Origin: Streptomyces rhizosphaerihabitans
Lineage (GTDB): Bacteria > Actinomycetota > Actinomycetes > Streptomycetales > Streptomycetaceae
Direction: 5' to 3'
DNA length: 64,000 bases
Assembly: GCF_025399795.1 (NCBI RefSeq)
Contig: NZ_JAODTZ010000051.1
Span: forward strand, 16,157-80,156
The translations under genes were made by a program, and so were the position numbers. Positions 22,680-31,160 of this stretch are shown here, in pieces. Position 1 is the first letter of the stretch, and each line of letters opens with the position of its first letter. The notes below the pieces were generated by a model that was not told the origin of the DNA, made no database searches, and saw nothing but the letters and a program-made list of their open reading frames with translations.

Positions 22680-24608
22680 TCAGCGCAGCCCGGTGATCCC
22701 TCGGCCGTCCGTCAGGGTCCCCTTCAGCTCGGCCCGTGCCCCCTTCTTCGTCCGTACGGCGAGCAGGGATCCCTCCGCCGACCCGCGCACCCCGCCCGTC
22801 GCGCCGACCGACGCCGTGTCCTTGCTGCCGGCCGCGAGGAGATACCACGCTCCCGCACCCGACTTCCACAGCACACCGGCCAGCACATGCGGATCGCGGG
22901 AGCCGCACGCCGGGGAGTCCTCGGCCTTCGCGACGACCGCTCCGTACGTCCCGCCGGGAGCGCGGAACAGGGCCAGCGCCAGGGTGCCGCCGCCTCGCCA
23001 GGTGTCGGCGCGCGTGCACACCCACGCGGCCGGTCCGCTCCCGTCCGGCAGCGGCTGCTGCGCGTACCGCCAGGCGTTCACGGACCGCACGCCCTGCGAG
23101 CGCACGGAGGCCAGCGAGCACGCGAACGGCGCCCACGTCCGCAGGCTCTCGGCGCTTGCCGCCTCCCGGGGCGCGGTGGGCCGTCCCGAGGTGAGGTGGG
23201 CAGGGGCCAGCTCGCCGAGGTCGGTCAGCAGGTGGGTGCCGGAACCGTCCTTGATCTGGAGCACGTTCCACGACGTGCACGCGCCGGTCCGCGGCGGTCC
23301 TGCCAGCGGAGAGGTGGCGCCGTCCGCGGACAGGGTGAGGTCCATCGTCCCGGCGGAGGGCTTCAGCAGGTCGCGCTCGGCGGCCTGGGTCACCCACGGG
23401 GCGGTCAGATAGCGGACGTTGCCGTCGGTCCGGCCCAGCAGCACCGCGCTCGCCCCGGCCCCGCTCGCCCCGTCGACCCGAGCGAAGTCGAGTGCCGCGC
23501 CGCCCGTGCCGTCCCTCGGCTCGGCGTACCGCGCGATGCGCAGACCGTCGTAGAGGAGCACCACCCGAGCCTGGTCGACATCGCCCGCGTACAGCAGCTG
23601 GGGCGGTCCGGGCGGGGCCCCGGAGGGCGTGCCGGGCGTCGCCGCGACCCGCACGGACTCGCCGGGCCTGGCCCAGACGGCGAGCGCGCGGCGCAGCAGC
23701 GCCGTGTCCTTGACGAGGTTGCCGCGCGCGGGCCACACGGAGAAGTCGGTACGCGCGGAGGACTCCCAGGCCGCGGCCGGCACGCGCTCCAGCCGGGCCG
23801 GGTCGAGGGCGGCCTCGGCGGCCGGGTTCTGCGCGTAGGAGGGGGCCGCGGCGCCGTCCGGGCCCCAGCCGTCGCCGGGCAGTCCGAGCAGCGCGCCGCA
23901 CACGATCACGGCGGCGGTGGCGGCGAGCCCGGCCTTCATGTGCCGACGGCGTCGCATCAGGTCGGTGGGCCGGGCGTGCAGCGAACAGGGGTCGAACTCG
24001 GGGGACTCGAGCAGGGCGTCGCGCGCCTCGACGCCCGCGGCCTCCTGCAGCGCGGCGGCCGGGTTCTCGACACCGGCGGCAGCCAGCACCTTGCGCAGAT
24101 GCGCGTCGGGCAGCTGCTCCAGACCGCGCAGCACATACGCGGCGCGGGCCGGCCCCGAGAGCGCGGACAGCCGCTGGTCCAGGGCGAGTTCGTCGGCGCC
24201 GCCCGAGCGCGGGAAGAGCCGCAGGCCCCACACGTGGGGGAGCAGGGGCGGCAGCTGGGACCGCTTGGGCCACGCCCGCCGCTTCAGCGGCAGCCCCGCC
24301 TCCAGCGCCGTACGCACCACCTGGAGGCGTACGAAGGCGTAGCCCGGGTCGGCGTCGCGGCCGCCGCCGCTCTGCTGGGCCGGGATCACCGACGCGTCGC
24401 CCGACGCCCGGCCCCGCGGCAGCGCGCGCTGGGTGAGGGCGTGCGCGGTCAGCACCCTGCGGTTGCGGCCGAGGCTCGGCGGAAGCATCAGATAAGCGAG
24501 CCGGACCAGCCGCGGGTAGTGCTCGACGAGCGCGGCCTCGGCCTGCTCGACGTCGACGACCGCTCCGGAGGAGGGTGCGGGGCGCGGGGCTACATCCTGT
24601 GACTGCAC
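22680..24608 (-). CDS. Sigma-factor-like membrane protein with large extracytoplasmic domain
   Basis: The protein (642 residues from GTG 24608; TTG 24617 is possible) is not recognised by name. Residues about 20-65 (AALVEHYPRLVRLAYLMLPP) resemble sigma region 2. Residues about 145-190 (LSALSGPARAAYVLRGLEQLP) resemble region 4, both degenerate. A single membrane segment follows at about 229-246, after a basic MRRRRHMK stretch. About 400 outside residues with several cysteines complete it. The layout is that of a membrane-tethered ECF-like regulator with its own sensor, though the DNA-reading residues may be lost. The TPR gene lies 50 bases upstream on the same strand, so the two may be cotranscribed. 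Confidence 0.7.
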   Translation of the reverse strand: MQSQDVAPRPAPSSGAVVDVEQAEAALVEHYPRLVRLAYLMLPPSLGRNRRVLTAHALTQRALPRGRASGDASVIPAQQSGGGRDADPGYAFVRLQVVRTALEAGLPLKRRAWPKRSQLPPLLPHVWGLRLFPRSGGADELALDQRLSALSGPARAAYVLRGLEQLPDAHLRKVLAAAGVENPAAALQEAAGVEARDALLESPEFDPCSLHARPTDLMRRRRHMKAGLAATAAVIVCGALLGLPGDGWGPDGAAAPSYAQNPAAEAALDPARLERVPAAAWESSARTDFSVWPARGNLVKDTALLRRALAVWARPGESVRVAATPGTPSGAPPGPPQLLYAGDVDQARVVLLYDGLRIARYAEPRDGTGGAALDFARVDGASGAGASAVLLGRTDGNVRYLTAPWVTQAAERDLLKPSAGTMDLTLSADGATSPLAGPPRTGACTSWNVLQIKDGSGTHLLTDLGELAPAHLTSGRPTAPREAASAESLRTWAPFACSLASVRSQGVRSVNAWRYAQQPLPDGSGPAAWVCTRADTWRGGGTLALALFRAPGGTYGAVVAKAEDSPACGSRDPHVLAGVLWKSGAGAWYLLAAGSKDTASVGATGGVRGSAEGSLLAVRTKKGARAELKGTLTDGRGITGLR

Positions 24609-24658
24609 GTTCAGCAAAACGAGCGAATCGATGGATGGTCACCGGCCCCGCCGAGGAC

Positions 24659-25168
24659 TCAGTCCACGGAGTCCCCGGGCTCCACGAGCAGACGCGCGTA
24701 GTTCGCCATCGATCGCTGGTAGCGCGGCAGATGGGGGGCCAGGGCGCCGATCACCAGAGACAGGCCCTCGCGTTCGCGTCCGAGGTCGGCGAGACAGAGC
24801 GCCAGACAGGCCCGCACCGCGTCGTCCAACTCGTCCGAGGGCCCTACCAGCTCGGGCGTGAGGAGTTTGACGCCCTCGTCCGCCTGGCCGATGTTGCGCA
24901 GCGAACTGGAGAGCTGGATCTTCGCACGCCGGCCCTTGTATCCGCTCAGGCCGCGGGCGAGCGCCTCCCGGTACAGGGGCACGGCCTTGTCGGAGTGGCC
25001 GGTCGAGTCCCAGGCGCAGGCCTGCTCGAAGGGGCCGAGGGGGCTGTCCGCGGGCAGTTCTGCGACGAGGGTGTCGATCACCGCCCGGAAGTCCGCCGCC
25101 CGCTCTTCCTCGTAGTCGTCGAAGCCGGCCCAGGCCGCCGTCGTACGCTCTTCCCAGTCTTCGTTCAC
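24659..25168 (-). CDS. Tetratricopeptide-repeat protein
   Basis: The 169-residue cytoplasmic protein consists of helical repeats, including PFEQACAWDSTGHSDKAVPL, LSSSLRNIGQADEGVKLL and ACLALCLADLGREREGLSLV, which have the small/large residue pattern of TPR units. GTG 25168 was chosen because GAGGG lies 11 bases upstream; GTG 25177 is too close to that site. TPR proteins act as protein-binding scaffolds. Its nearest partner is the sigma-like membrane protein downstream on the same strand. It is divergent from the lipoprotein gene. Confidence 0.8.
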   Translation of the reverse strand: MNEDWEERTTAAWAGFDDYEEERAADFRAVIDTLVAELPADSPLGPFEQACAWDSTGHSDKAVPLYREALARGLSGYKGRRAKIQLSSSLRNIGQADEGVKLLTPELVGPSDELDDAVRACLALCLADLGREREGLSLVIGALAPHLPRYQRSMANYARLLVEPGDSVD

Positions 25169-25324
25169 GGGTGTCACCCTCGCACAGCCGTACCTCCGGC
25201 GGTACCGGGTTCCCCACCCGTGACGACGGCCGATTGAGCACGGGGCGGCCCGGAGCCGTATCGAAGGCAGAGCCCTCGCCGGGGCTCTTCTCGGCGTGAG
25301 CGCCGACAGGTACCGGAGGAACGT

Positions 25325-25753
25325 ATGAGGTTGACACGCGAGAGGCTTCTGGCCGGGGCGGCCGTGGCCGTTCTGCTGGCACTGACCGGCTGCGGCGGCG
25401 GATCGGACGGCAAGGGCGCGGCGGCGAAGGAGACCGTCCCGCCCACGGCGACCGGCAGCCTGGAGGACCTGGCGGCCGAGGTGAAGTGCAAACCGAGCAT
25501 CCAGACCGACGCGGACGAGATCCGCCAGGGCGTCTGCAAGATCAGCTCCGGCAAGTTCATCCTGGCGACCTTCGCCACCGACCGCGGTCAGCGCGAGTGG
25601 CTCAACGGGGCCAAGGACTACGGCGGTTCGTACCTCGTGGGTGCCAAGTGGGTCGCCGTCGGGGACCAGAAGATGGTCACGACGCTGCGCGGCCGGCTCG
25701 GCGGGACCCTCGAAGAAGGGACCTCGCACACCGGTCACGAGCACAGCGGCTGA
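25325..25753 (+). CDS. Small lipoprotein of unknown function
   Basis: This 142-residue protein has a leader MRLTRERLLAGAAVAVLLAL and lipobox LTGC, giving lipidation near Cys22, followed by a Gly/Lys-rich spacer. Two further cysteines (VKCKP and GVCKI) could form a disulfide. The mature domain EWLNGAKDYGGSYLVGAKWVAV is conserved-looking but not assigned by me; the C-terminus is His-rich (GHEHSG). An AGGAAC site precedes the ATG. It ends at a bidirectional terminator shared with the DUF1996 gene. Confidence 0.8.
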   Translation: MRLTRERLLAGAAVAVLLALTGCGGGSDGKGAAAKETVPPTATGSLEDLAAEVKCKPSIQTDADEIRQGVCKISSGKFILATFATDRGQREWLNGAKDYGGSYLVGAKWVAVGDQKMVTTLRGRLGGTLEEGTSHTGHEHSG

Positions 25754-25809
25754 CCGCGCGAGGGCCTCGGGGCCGACCGCGCGGGTCACATATACCGGAA
25801 ACAAAAGAA

Positions 25810-25839
25810 AGCCGGTGGCGGGAGATCCCGCCACCGGCT
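25810..25839. terminator. Bidirectional terminator between lipoprotein and DUF1996 genes
   Basis: AAGCCGGTGGCGGG pairs perfectly with CCCGCCACCGGCTT across a four-base loop. A-rich sequence lies on the left and CTT on the right, so it can work for both convergent genes. Confidence 0.9.
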
Positions 25840-25851
25840 TCCTCATGGAGG

Positions 25852-27417
25852 CTACTTACAACGCTGGCCGTTGTTGATGCAGGTGACCATCTTGTTCATC
25901 AGCGTCTCGTCGAAGACATTGATGAAGTCGTCGTGGTCGGTGGTGGCCTTGTGGAGCTGCTCGGGGAAACCGTCCACCGCGTAGGCGTTCTTGATCTGCC
26001 CGTTGGTGAGGGTCGGGGCCCGGAAGCCGTAGACCAGGCGCATCGTCAGCTGCGGGATGGCCTTGAAGCCGTTCGCGCAATTGCCCTGGGCGTCGGCGAA
26101 GGCCACGTGGGTGCGGTGGTTCGCGCTGTCGGCGTTCACCCCGTCCCAGCAGCTCTGGAAGGCGAAGGTGCGGACCACGGTGCTGCCGCGCGGGCAGATC
26201 GGGTACTGCGCCGTCAGCTGCACCTTGTTCTCGAAACCGGTGCAGCTCCAGTGGGCGTTGGCGTTCGCGAGACCGTTGGTCGTGGTCTTCGCGTCACCGG
26301 TGATGATGCGCAGGAACTTCGGCATCGCGACGACCTTGCTGGTCGGGCTGCCGACGAACTTGATCTGCGCCTGCCTCACCTGCTGGATCTGGCCGACGTT
26401 GAGTTCCTTGCCGCCGCCCAGGTTGTTCTGGTCGAAGTCCTGCGTACCGTTCTGGATACGCACGACCGGCCAGTAGTACGACGACTTGTCGCCCTGGTTG
26501 GCGCAGGACGTCTGGGCCGCCGCGAACGTGTCGTTGGTGGCGAAGGCGTCGTTCGACTGGTTGCCGACGTAGTCGTGCAGGTGGTGCGCACCGTTGGTGA
26601 CACCGGGCGCCACGATCACGTTGTCCGTGTTGAACTTCTTGTTCGCGTTGACACCGCAGGCCGTCGAGAACACACCGGACGAACCGGCCGCACCGATCCG
26701 GGCCTTGCGGGCGACGTTCGGCTGGACCTTCGTGATGTCGACGAAGTCGGCCGCGACCGGCCCGTTTCCGGCCTGTCCGCCACCCGCCTGCACACCACCG
26801 GCAGGGGCACTGGCGCTCGCGGACGCACCGGCACCCGCACCGGCACCCGCACCGGCACCGGCTCCTGCGCCGGCACTCGCGCTGGCACTCGCGGACGGGC
26901 TGGCGGCGGCGCCGCCGTTGTTCTGCCCGCCGGTGTTCGTCTGGTCAGCGGGCTGTCCCGTGCAGGTGGAGAGACCGTCGAGCCAGCCCGGAGCCTTCCC
27001 GCCGACGCGGTTGATCTCCAGCTTGATCCGGTCGATGATCACCGACCGGTTCTGCTTCAGCGGTACGAGGATGGAGTTCTGGACGAAGCTCGCGTCCCTC
27101 GTCTGCGCGTCACGAGTGGTGGCGAGCCGCTGGTAGGCGGCGGTGATCTGCTGGTCGAGCGTCGCCAGCTCACCGTCGACCTCGCCCCGCGCCTGGTTCG
27201 GAACGCTGGTCAGCTTCTGACCGACATCCGGACAGGTGATGGTCGCCACCTGCGCGCCGGCGGCCTTGGTGGTGTTGTGAGCCGAGTTGTTGCTCTCGTG
27301 CGCCGAGGCGTAGAAATTCGCCCAGACCAGCCCACCCCCGCCGATCGCGAGCGCTGCCGACGCGGCAACGGCGCGAACGACCAGCGGCGAACGGCGTTTT
27401 CTAATGTTGCGTCCCAT
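25852..27417 (-). CDS. Secreted DUF1996 protein with Ala/Gly/Ser linker
   Basis: The 521-residue protein starts MGRNIRKRRSP (ATG 27417, AGGAG upstream) with a basic patch and a membrane or signal segment at about 16-36. A helical domain of about 110 residues carrying CPDVGQKL and VIIDRIKLEINRVGG comes next. A low-complexity linker of alternating Ala-Gly and Ala-Ser follows, then a DUF1996 domain recognised by GAHHLHDYVGNQSNDAF and the His-rich TTDHDDFINVF end. Its function is unknown; related domains in fungi and actinomycetes are extracellular. The first helical domain has a counterpart in the 33282 gene. It ends at a shared terminator. Confidence 0.85.
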   Translation of the reverse strand: MGRNIRKRRSPLVVRAVAASAALAIGGGGLVWANFYASAHESNNSAHNTTKAAGAQVATITCPDVGQKLTSVPNQARGEVDGELATLDQQITAAYQRLATTRDAQTRDASFVQNSILVPLKQNRSVIIDRIKLEINRVGGKAPGWLDGLSTCTGQPADQTNTGGQNNGGAAASPSASASASAGAGAGAGAGAGAGAGASASASAPAGGVQAGGGQAGNGPVAADFVDITKVQPNVARKARIGAAGSSGVFSTACGVNANKKFNTDNVIVAPGVTNGAHHLHDYVGNQSNDAFATNDTFAAAQTSCANQGDKSSYYWPVVRIQNGTQDFDQNNLGGGKELNVGQIQQVRQAQIKFVGSPTSKVVAMPKFLRIITGDAKTTTNGLANANAHWSCTGFENKVQLTAQYPICPRGSTVVRTFAFQSCWDGVNADSANHRTHVAFADAQGNCANGFKAIPQLTMRLVYGFRAPTLTNGQIKNAYAVDGFPEQLHKATTDHDDFINVFDETLMNKMVTCINNGQRCK

Positions 27418-27928
27418 GGAACTCCTCTGACTTCCTTGCGGGGCAGCGAGGCGCCCGACAGGAGTGAAGCGGCTCCATTCCATACGCAGGAGGTGTGTGA
27501 GGTGTTCAGGGGTCTCGAAAAAAACTTGGAGGTTCCTGAGGTCAATTCAGGCACAATGGTCTCAGAAGCCCGCGAATTCACGAGAGTTGATCTCGCTATT
27601 CAGGTTTGAGAACGCTTTTTTGACTGATATTCAGTAAGTGCCCGATCCGAATGGAACCGTCGCCGTACGTCGACCGGTGCTCACGTCCGGCTCCAACTGG
27701 CCGACCGCATGGCCAAGTTCGGACTGCCCCTGACCGGCGCGGCGATATGGACGCCGTACGCCGGAAGCACCCGGCCCCGACCGGCAGGCGGCAAGCCCCG
27801 ACCGGCAGGCGACAAGGAGACGGCCGCCGACCCTCGGGGCCGGTCACTGAAACCGAATCCCCTGGTGGGTGTGCCGACACCACCCTTGCGGCGGCCGGAA
27901 CGTCCGGGACCAGGAATTCCCGGGGGTT
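27418..27928. other. 511-base gap with AT-richer promoter zone and a short repeat
   Basis: 27480-27650 is clearly richer in A and T than the surroundings and includes TTGACC-like and TTTTTTGACTGATATTCAG stretches, so it probably holds the DUF1996 promoter. At 27779-27818, CCGACCGGCAGGCG is repeated with a 20-base period. Minus-strand frames here have Arg/Pro-rich composition and no ribosome site, so I do not call a gene. Confidence 0.5.
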
Positions 27929-28933
27929 TCAGATTCCGAGGACCTTCGCCTCCACCGCGGGGTCCAGTCCCACCGTCGGCCGGTCGGCGCGCCGGGGTGC
28001 CGGCCCGCCGAGGGACCTGAGCCAGCTCCAGGTGCCGGCGACGGTCTCCTGGACGGGCCGGCACCGCAGGCCCGTCCGCACCGCCCGGGAGACGTCCCCC
28101 GAATACACCGCGGCATGAAGCTCGCTCCCGGCCGGCACCCACACCGGCAACTGCGTCCACGGCTCGATCCCGGCGCCGAGCACGACCTCGGGGTCCGTCC
28201 AGCGGAGCTCGGCCCGCGCCCCGGTCACCTCCGCGCACGCGTCGAGCAGCGCCCCCATCGTGCTGTGCCCCGGAGGGCCGGCCAGGTTGTACGCCCCGTC
28301 GAGTTCCGCTTCCACCGCCCCGAGCGTCCACTGGGCGAGGTCGCGGACGTCGACGTACTGGAGCGGCAGATCGCGCGGCCCGGGAGCGAGCACGGGACCG
28401 CCCGCCGCGATCCGGTTCAGCCACCACGGCAGCCGCCCGATGTTCTCGTACGGCCCGAGGATCAGCCCGGACCGTACGAGCAGCGAACGCTCCGGGCCGA
28501 AGGCTTCGACAGCGGCCAGCTCCCCGCCCCGCTTGTCCCGGGCGTAGTCGGTCGCGTCCGCGCCGGCCGACGCCCCGTCCACCAGCGGGGCGTCCTCGGT
28601 GTACCCGGCCGGCCGGGGCCACGCGTACACCGAGCAGCTCGACACATACACATGGCGGGACACCCGCCCGGCCAGCAGACGGGCCGCGTCCCGGACGGCC
28701 CGCGGCGCCGCCGACCAGGTGTCGACGACGGCATCCCACGTGTCCGCGGTGCCGGCCAGCGCCGCGAGCCCGTCCGGCGTGGTGCGGTCGCCCAGCAACG
28801 ACCGCACCCCGGCCGGGGGTTCGTGGCGTCCGCGGTGGAAGACGGTGACCTCCCATCCTCGGGCGAGCGCCGCCTCCACGACGGCGCGCCCCACGAACTC
28901 CGTACCGCCCAGCATCAGAAGTCTCCGTGTCAT
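27929..28933 (-). CDS. NAD-dependent epimerase/reductase (extended SDR)
   Basis: This 334-residue enzyme has an N-terminal Rossmann motif LMLGGTEFVGRAVVE (GGTxFxGxxV) and VSSCSVYAW in place of the usual Ser-Tyr region. YARDKRGGE supplies the Tyr-x3-Lys-type pair, and ILGPYENIGRLPWWL marks the extended SDR fold. Such proteins act on nucleotide sugars or related metabolites; the substrate cannot be read. ATG 28933 is the first plausible start. The neighbouring genes are regulators and give no pathway context. Confidence 0.82.
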   Translation of the reverse strand: MTRRLLMLGGTEFVGRAVVEAALARGWEVTVFHRGRHEPPAGVRSLLGDRTTPDGLAALAGTADTWDAVVDTWSAAPRAVRDAARLLAGRVSRHVYVSSCSVYAWPRPAGYTEDAPLVDGASAGADATDYARDKRGGELAAVEAFGPERSLLVRSGLILGPYENIGRLPWWLNRIAAGGPVLAPGPRDLPLQYVDVRDLAQWTLGAVEAELDGAYNLAGPPGHSTMGALLDACAEVTGARAELRWTDPEVVLGAGIEPWTQLPVWVPAGSELHAAVYSGDVSRAVRTGLRCRPVQETVAGTWSWLRSLGGPAPRRADRPTVGLDPAVEAKVLGI

Positions 28934-28979
28934 ACGGACGACTCTGCACGGACCGGCCACCCGGTGGCACGCGAATCTG

Positions 28980-29145
28980 CTGACAGAAGACTCGCGGGGC
29001 GGGTCGACGCCCGGCCGGAGGCGGTTCGTGGGACGGATCAAACCCGGGCCGGATGTGCGTGAACGCCCGGCCGGAGGAGGACCGATTCCCGGCCGGACGT
29101 GGGTGGACTCCCGTCAGGAGGTGGGTGAACGTCCGATCGGAGGTG
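28980..29145. repeat. Degenerate repeats between epimerase and winged-helix genes
   Basis: Imperfect copies of a unit of about 25-30 bases, containing GTGAACG, CCGGCCGGAGG and related words, recur from about 28995 to 29140, directly after the winged-helix gene stop. No coding frame is supported. Confidence 0.5.
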
Positions 29146-29778
29146 TCAACGGCCGGTCGGCGGGGTGTACTTGTACCCCACCCGGCGCACCGTCTGGATG
29201 GCCTGCCGGTGCTGGGTGCCGAGCTTGCGGCGCAGCCGGGCGACATGGACGTCGACGGTCCGTCCGTCGCCGACATGCCCGTAGCCCCACACCGTGGAGA
29301 CCAACTGGTCGCGGGTGTGCACCCGGTGCGGATGCCGGACGAGATGCGCGAGCAGCTCGAACTCCAGGTAGGTGAGGTCCAGCACCCGCCCGTCGACCTC
29401 GGCGGTGCGCTGCACGGTGTCGATGCGCACCAGCGGGTCGGCGGCACGGTCGGCGCCGCCACCGGTGGCGGCCGGGGGCTCGGCCCGGTCCGTCACGGCG
29501 AGCGGGAACAGGGGCTGCTGGTCCGCCGGTACGAGGACCAGGTAGCCGATCATCGGCGGCTGCCCCGGCAGGACCGGCAGCGCGTGCTGAGGAGCGGGCA
29601 GCCAGGTGGCACCCGGCGGCAGGAAGTCGGCGACGTCGTTCCCCGAACTCTCAACTGCGTTCGAGCGGGGGAGGCCCCAATCCTCGTCCCGGTCGACGGC
29701 ACGGAGTCGGTGCCGTCCCGGAGCGGTCGAGGGGGTGGGGGCCGTCGCGACGGAGGAGAAGGAACGAGTGGAAGCCAT
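29146..29778 (-). CDS. Winged-helix (OmpR/PhoB-type) DNA-binding regulator without receiver
   Basis: The C-terminal 95 residues of this 210-residue protein are an OmpR/PhoB winged helix: LDLTYLEFELLAHLVRHPHR, HTRDQLVSTVWGY, then RTVDVHVARLRRKLG and TVRRVGYKY. The N-terminal 100 residues are Pro/Ala-rich with LPGQPPMIGYLVLVPADQQP and lack the phospho-acceptor receiver domain. It is therefore not a classical response regulator and must be controlled another way. A short frame ends six bases before its ATG, which suggests translational coupling. Confidence 0.85.
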   Translation of the reverse strand: MASTRSFSSVATAPTPSTAPGRHRLRAVDRDEDWGLPRSNAVESSGNDVADFLPPGATWLPAPQHALPVLPGQPPMIGYLVLVPADQQPLFPLAVTDRAEPPAATGGGADRAADPLVRIDTVQRTAEVDGRVLDLTYLEFELLAHLVRHPHRVHTRDQLVSTVWGYGHVGDGRTVDVHVARLRRKLGTQHRQAIQTVRRVGYKYTPPTGR

Positions 29779-29784
29779 GAGAGG

Positions 29785-29896
29785 TCAGCTCTTTCGCGCG
29801 AGAAGTTCGTCGGGAAGGTCGACGACCGCGAGTTCGTGGTCGGGGCCGTCGAGGACGTACGTCGTGCGCGCTGGCCGAAGGCCGGGGTGTACGGCT
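29785..29896 (-). other. Short in-frame coding remnant ending before the winged-helix gene
   Basis: A minus-strand frame of about 37 codons, including LRPARTTYVLDGPDHELAVVD and DLPDELLARKS (two overlapping pieces), ends at TGA 29785-29787, six bases from the next ATG. It reads like protein but has no ATG or GTG in frame before an upstream stop. It could be a remnant or be reached by frameshift from the small upstream ORF. Confidence 0.3.
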
Positions 29897-30019
29897 TTAG
29901 AGGGCCGGCGCGTTCATCGCGCGACAACACACCCGGTCGAAGTCGTGGTGCTGACGAGAGGGCCAGAAGGGCTCGAGGTCATGGCGACCCGTCGCGATGC
30001 ACTTCTGGAAGCTGGCCAT
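29897..30019 (-). CDS. Small 40-residue ORF with tandem cysteines
   Basis: ATG 30019 to TAA 29897 encodes a 40-residue peptide starting MASFQKCIATGRHDLEPF and ending FDRVCCRAMNAPAL. It is too short for homology-free assignment. Adjacent Cys codons near the end, in a short ORF ahead of a regulator, recall the cysteine-sensing leader peptides of actinobacteria. No clear ribosome site is visible. It may be a leader ORF or chance. Confidence 0.35.
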   Translation of the reverse strand: MASFQKCIATGRHDLEPFWPSRQHHDFDRVCCRAMNAPAL

Positions 30020-30108
30020 GACCCCATTGAAGCAGAAACACGAGCCCGGCAGCAGACTCCTTGCGAGGGCCGGACACTTCCTTGGTGTGAAGCTGACGGT
30101 GCGAACCC

Positions 30109-31032
30109 CTATCCGACCAGGCGCTTGTGCCAAGTCAGCCCAGTGACGCGGATCGTGCTGTCGGCGGAGCCGTCCCACTGTGTGGACAGCCCGGCAGCGC
30201 CGAGCGCCGCGACGACCTCGCGTCCGACGGCCGCCGTCGTCTCGGCCGAGCCGTCGAACCCGCCGTAGAGCAGGCTCAGTCCGTGACCCGCGACGACGCT
30301 CTCCGTGCACTGGCTGTGGAAGTAGACGAAGCCACGCGCTCCCTCGCCGCGCTCCTCGGCCATCTCGGTGGTGCCGCAGTTGCGGCAGCAGGCGAAGTTC
30401 TCGCGCGCGGTGATGCCACTCGCGTCCAGCGCCTCGAAGACCTCGGTGAGGCGCTCGGGATCGGTGCCCCCTTCCCAGGCCTCCTGCTCGGCCAGCCGCT
30501 CCGTCCACAGCAGGTCCACGAGCTCCCGGGCCTGCGCCTTGGACACCGGACGGTGGTCGCCGGAGACGAGACACTCCTCGGCGTCCTCGGCGAGCTGGGC
30601 CCGGTCCGCGTACCCGCAGGCCAGCAGCTCCCTGATCCGGGCCTCGACCTCTTCCCGCACATCCTCGGGGAGTTCCGGGATCTCCTGCGGGGCGTCGTGG
30701 CCGAGCGGCTCCCAGGTGATGCCCGTATCCCAGTCGGGATCCTTCCGGGCCCACCCCGTCATGGCGTCCGCGACCCGGTCGCGGTCGCCCAGAACCGTGC
30801 CGAAGAAACGCGCGCGGCCTTCGCGGTACTCCAGCTGGTACTCCCCGCCGTGCTTGTGCCACACCTGGACGAAGACGTCCGGGACGTCCGGTATCCGTTG
30901 CACGACCAGGAAGTGGTCGTCGTCACCGCCGATCCGGTGCACCAGCTCCCGCAGCCGCCCGCCCGAAATCCGCGCGTGCTTCTGCCGGTTCTCCGTCTCG
31001 GCCTTGATGGCGAGGGACTCGTCGCTCCGCAT
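30109..31032 (-). CDS. DUF6891-type protein with Cys-rich motif
   Basis: This 307-residue soluble, acidic protein has an N-terminal half (HFLVVQRIPDVPDVFVQVWH, YQLEYREGRARFFGTVLGD) that looks like a small alpha/beta domain. The C-terminal half has ASGITARENFACCRNCG, a possible metal-binding cysteine cluster, then GFVYFHSQCTESV and LLYGGFDG. I associate this C-terminal pattern with DUF6891; function is unknown. ATG 31032 is the start. It lies downstream of glnII on the same strand but beyond the glnII terminator, so it is likely a separate unit. Confidence 0.75.
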   Translation of the reverse strand: MRSDESLAIKAETENRQKHARISGGRLRELVHRIGGDDDHFLVVQRIPDVPDVFVQVWHKHGGEYQLEYREGRARFFGTVLGDRDRVADAMTGWARKDPDWDTGITWEPLGHDAPQEIPELPEDVREEVEARIRELLACGYADRAQLAEDAEECLVSGDHRPVSKAQARELVDLLWTERLAEQEAWEGGTDPERLTEVFEALDASGITARENFACCRNCGTTEMAEERGEGARGFVYFHSQCTESVVAGHGLSLLYGGFDGSAETTAAVGREVVAALGAAGLSTQWDGSADSTIRVTGLTWHKRLVG

Positions 31033-31109
31033 GGATCAAGGCTGACACATCCCACTGACAACGCGACGGGCCGGGCGGAACGGCCTCCGTGGCGGCGCGG
31101 GACACGCGG

Positions 31110-31142
31110 AAGGGGCGCCCGCCGATTCGGCGGGCGCCCCTT
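31110..31142 (-). terminator. Terminator of glnII
   Basis: A 15-bp stem (31110-31124 with 31128-31142) with a three-base loop and AA/TT ends follows the glnII stop by 18 bases. It is long and GC-rich enough to act as a strong intrinsic terminator. Confidence 0.88.
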
Positions 31143-31160
31143 CGTGGGTGCGGGGGCGGA

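Noticed and set aside
27596..27883. 95-residue minus-strand ORF in the DUF1996 upstream gap
   Set aside because: It is Arg/Pro/Cys-rich, has no ribosome site, and spans a short repeat, so coding is unlikely.
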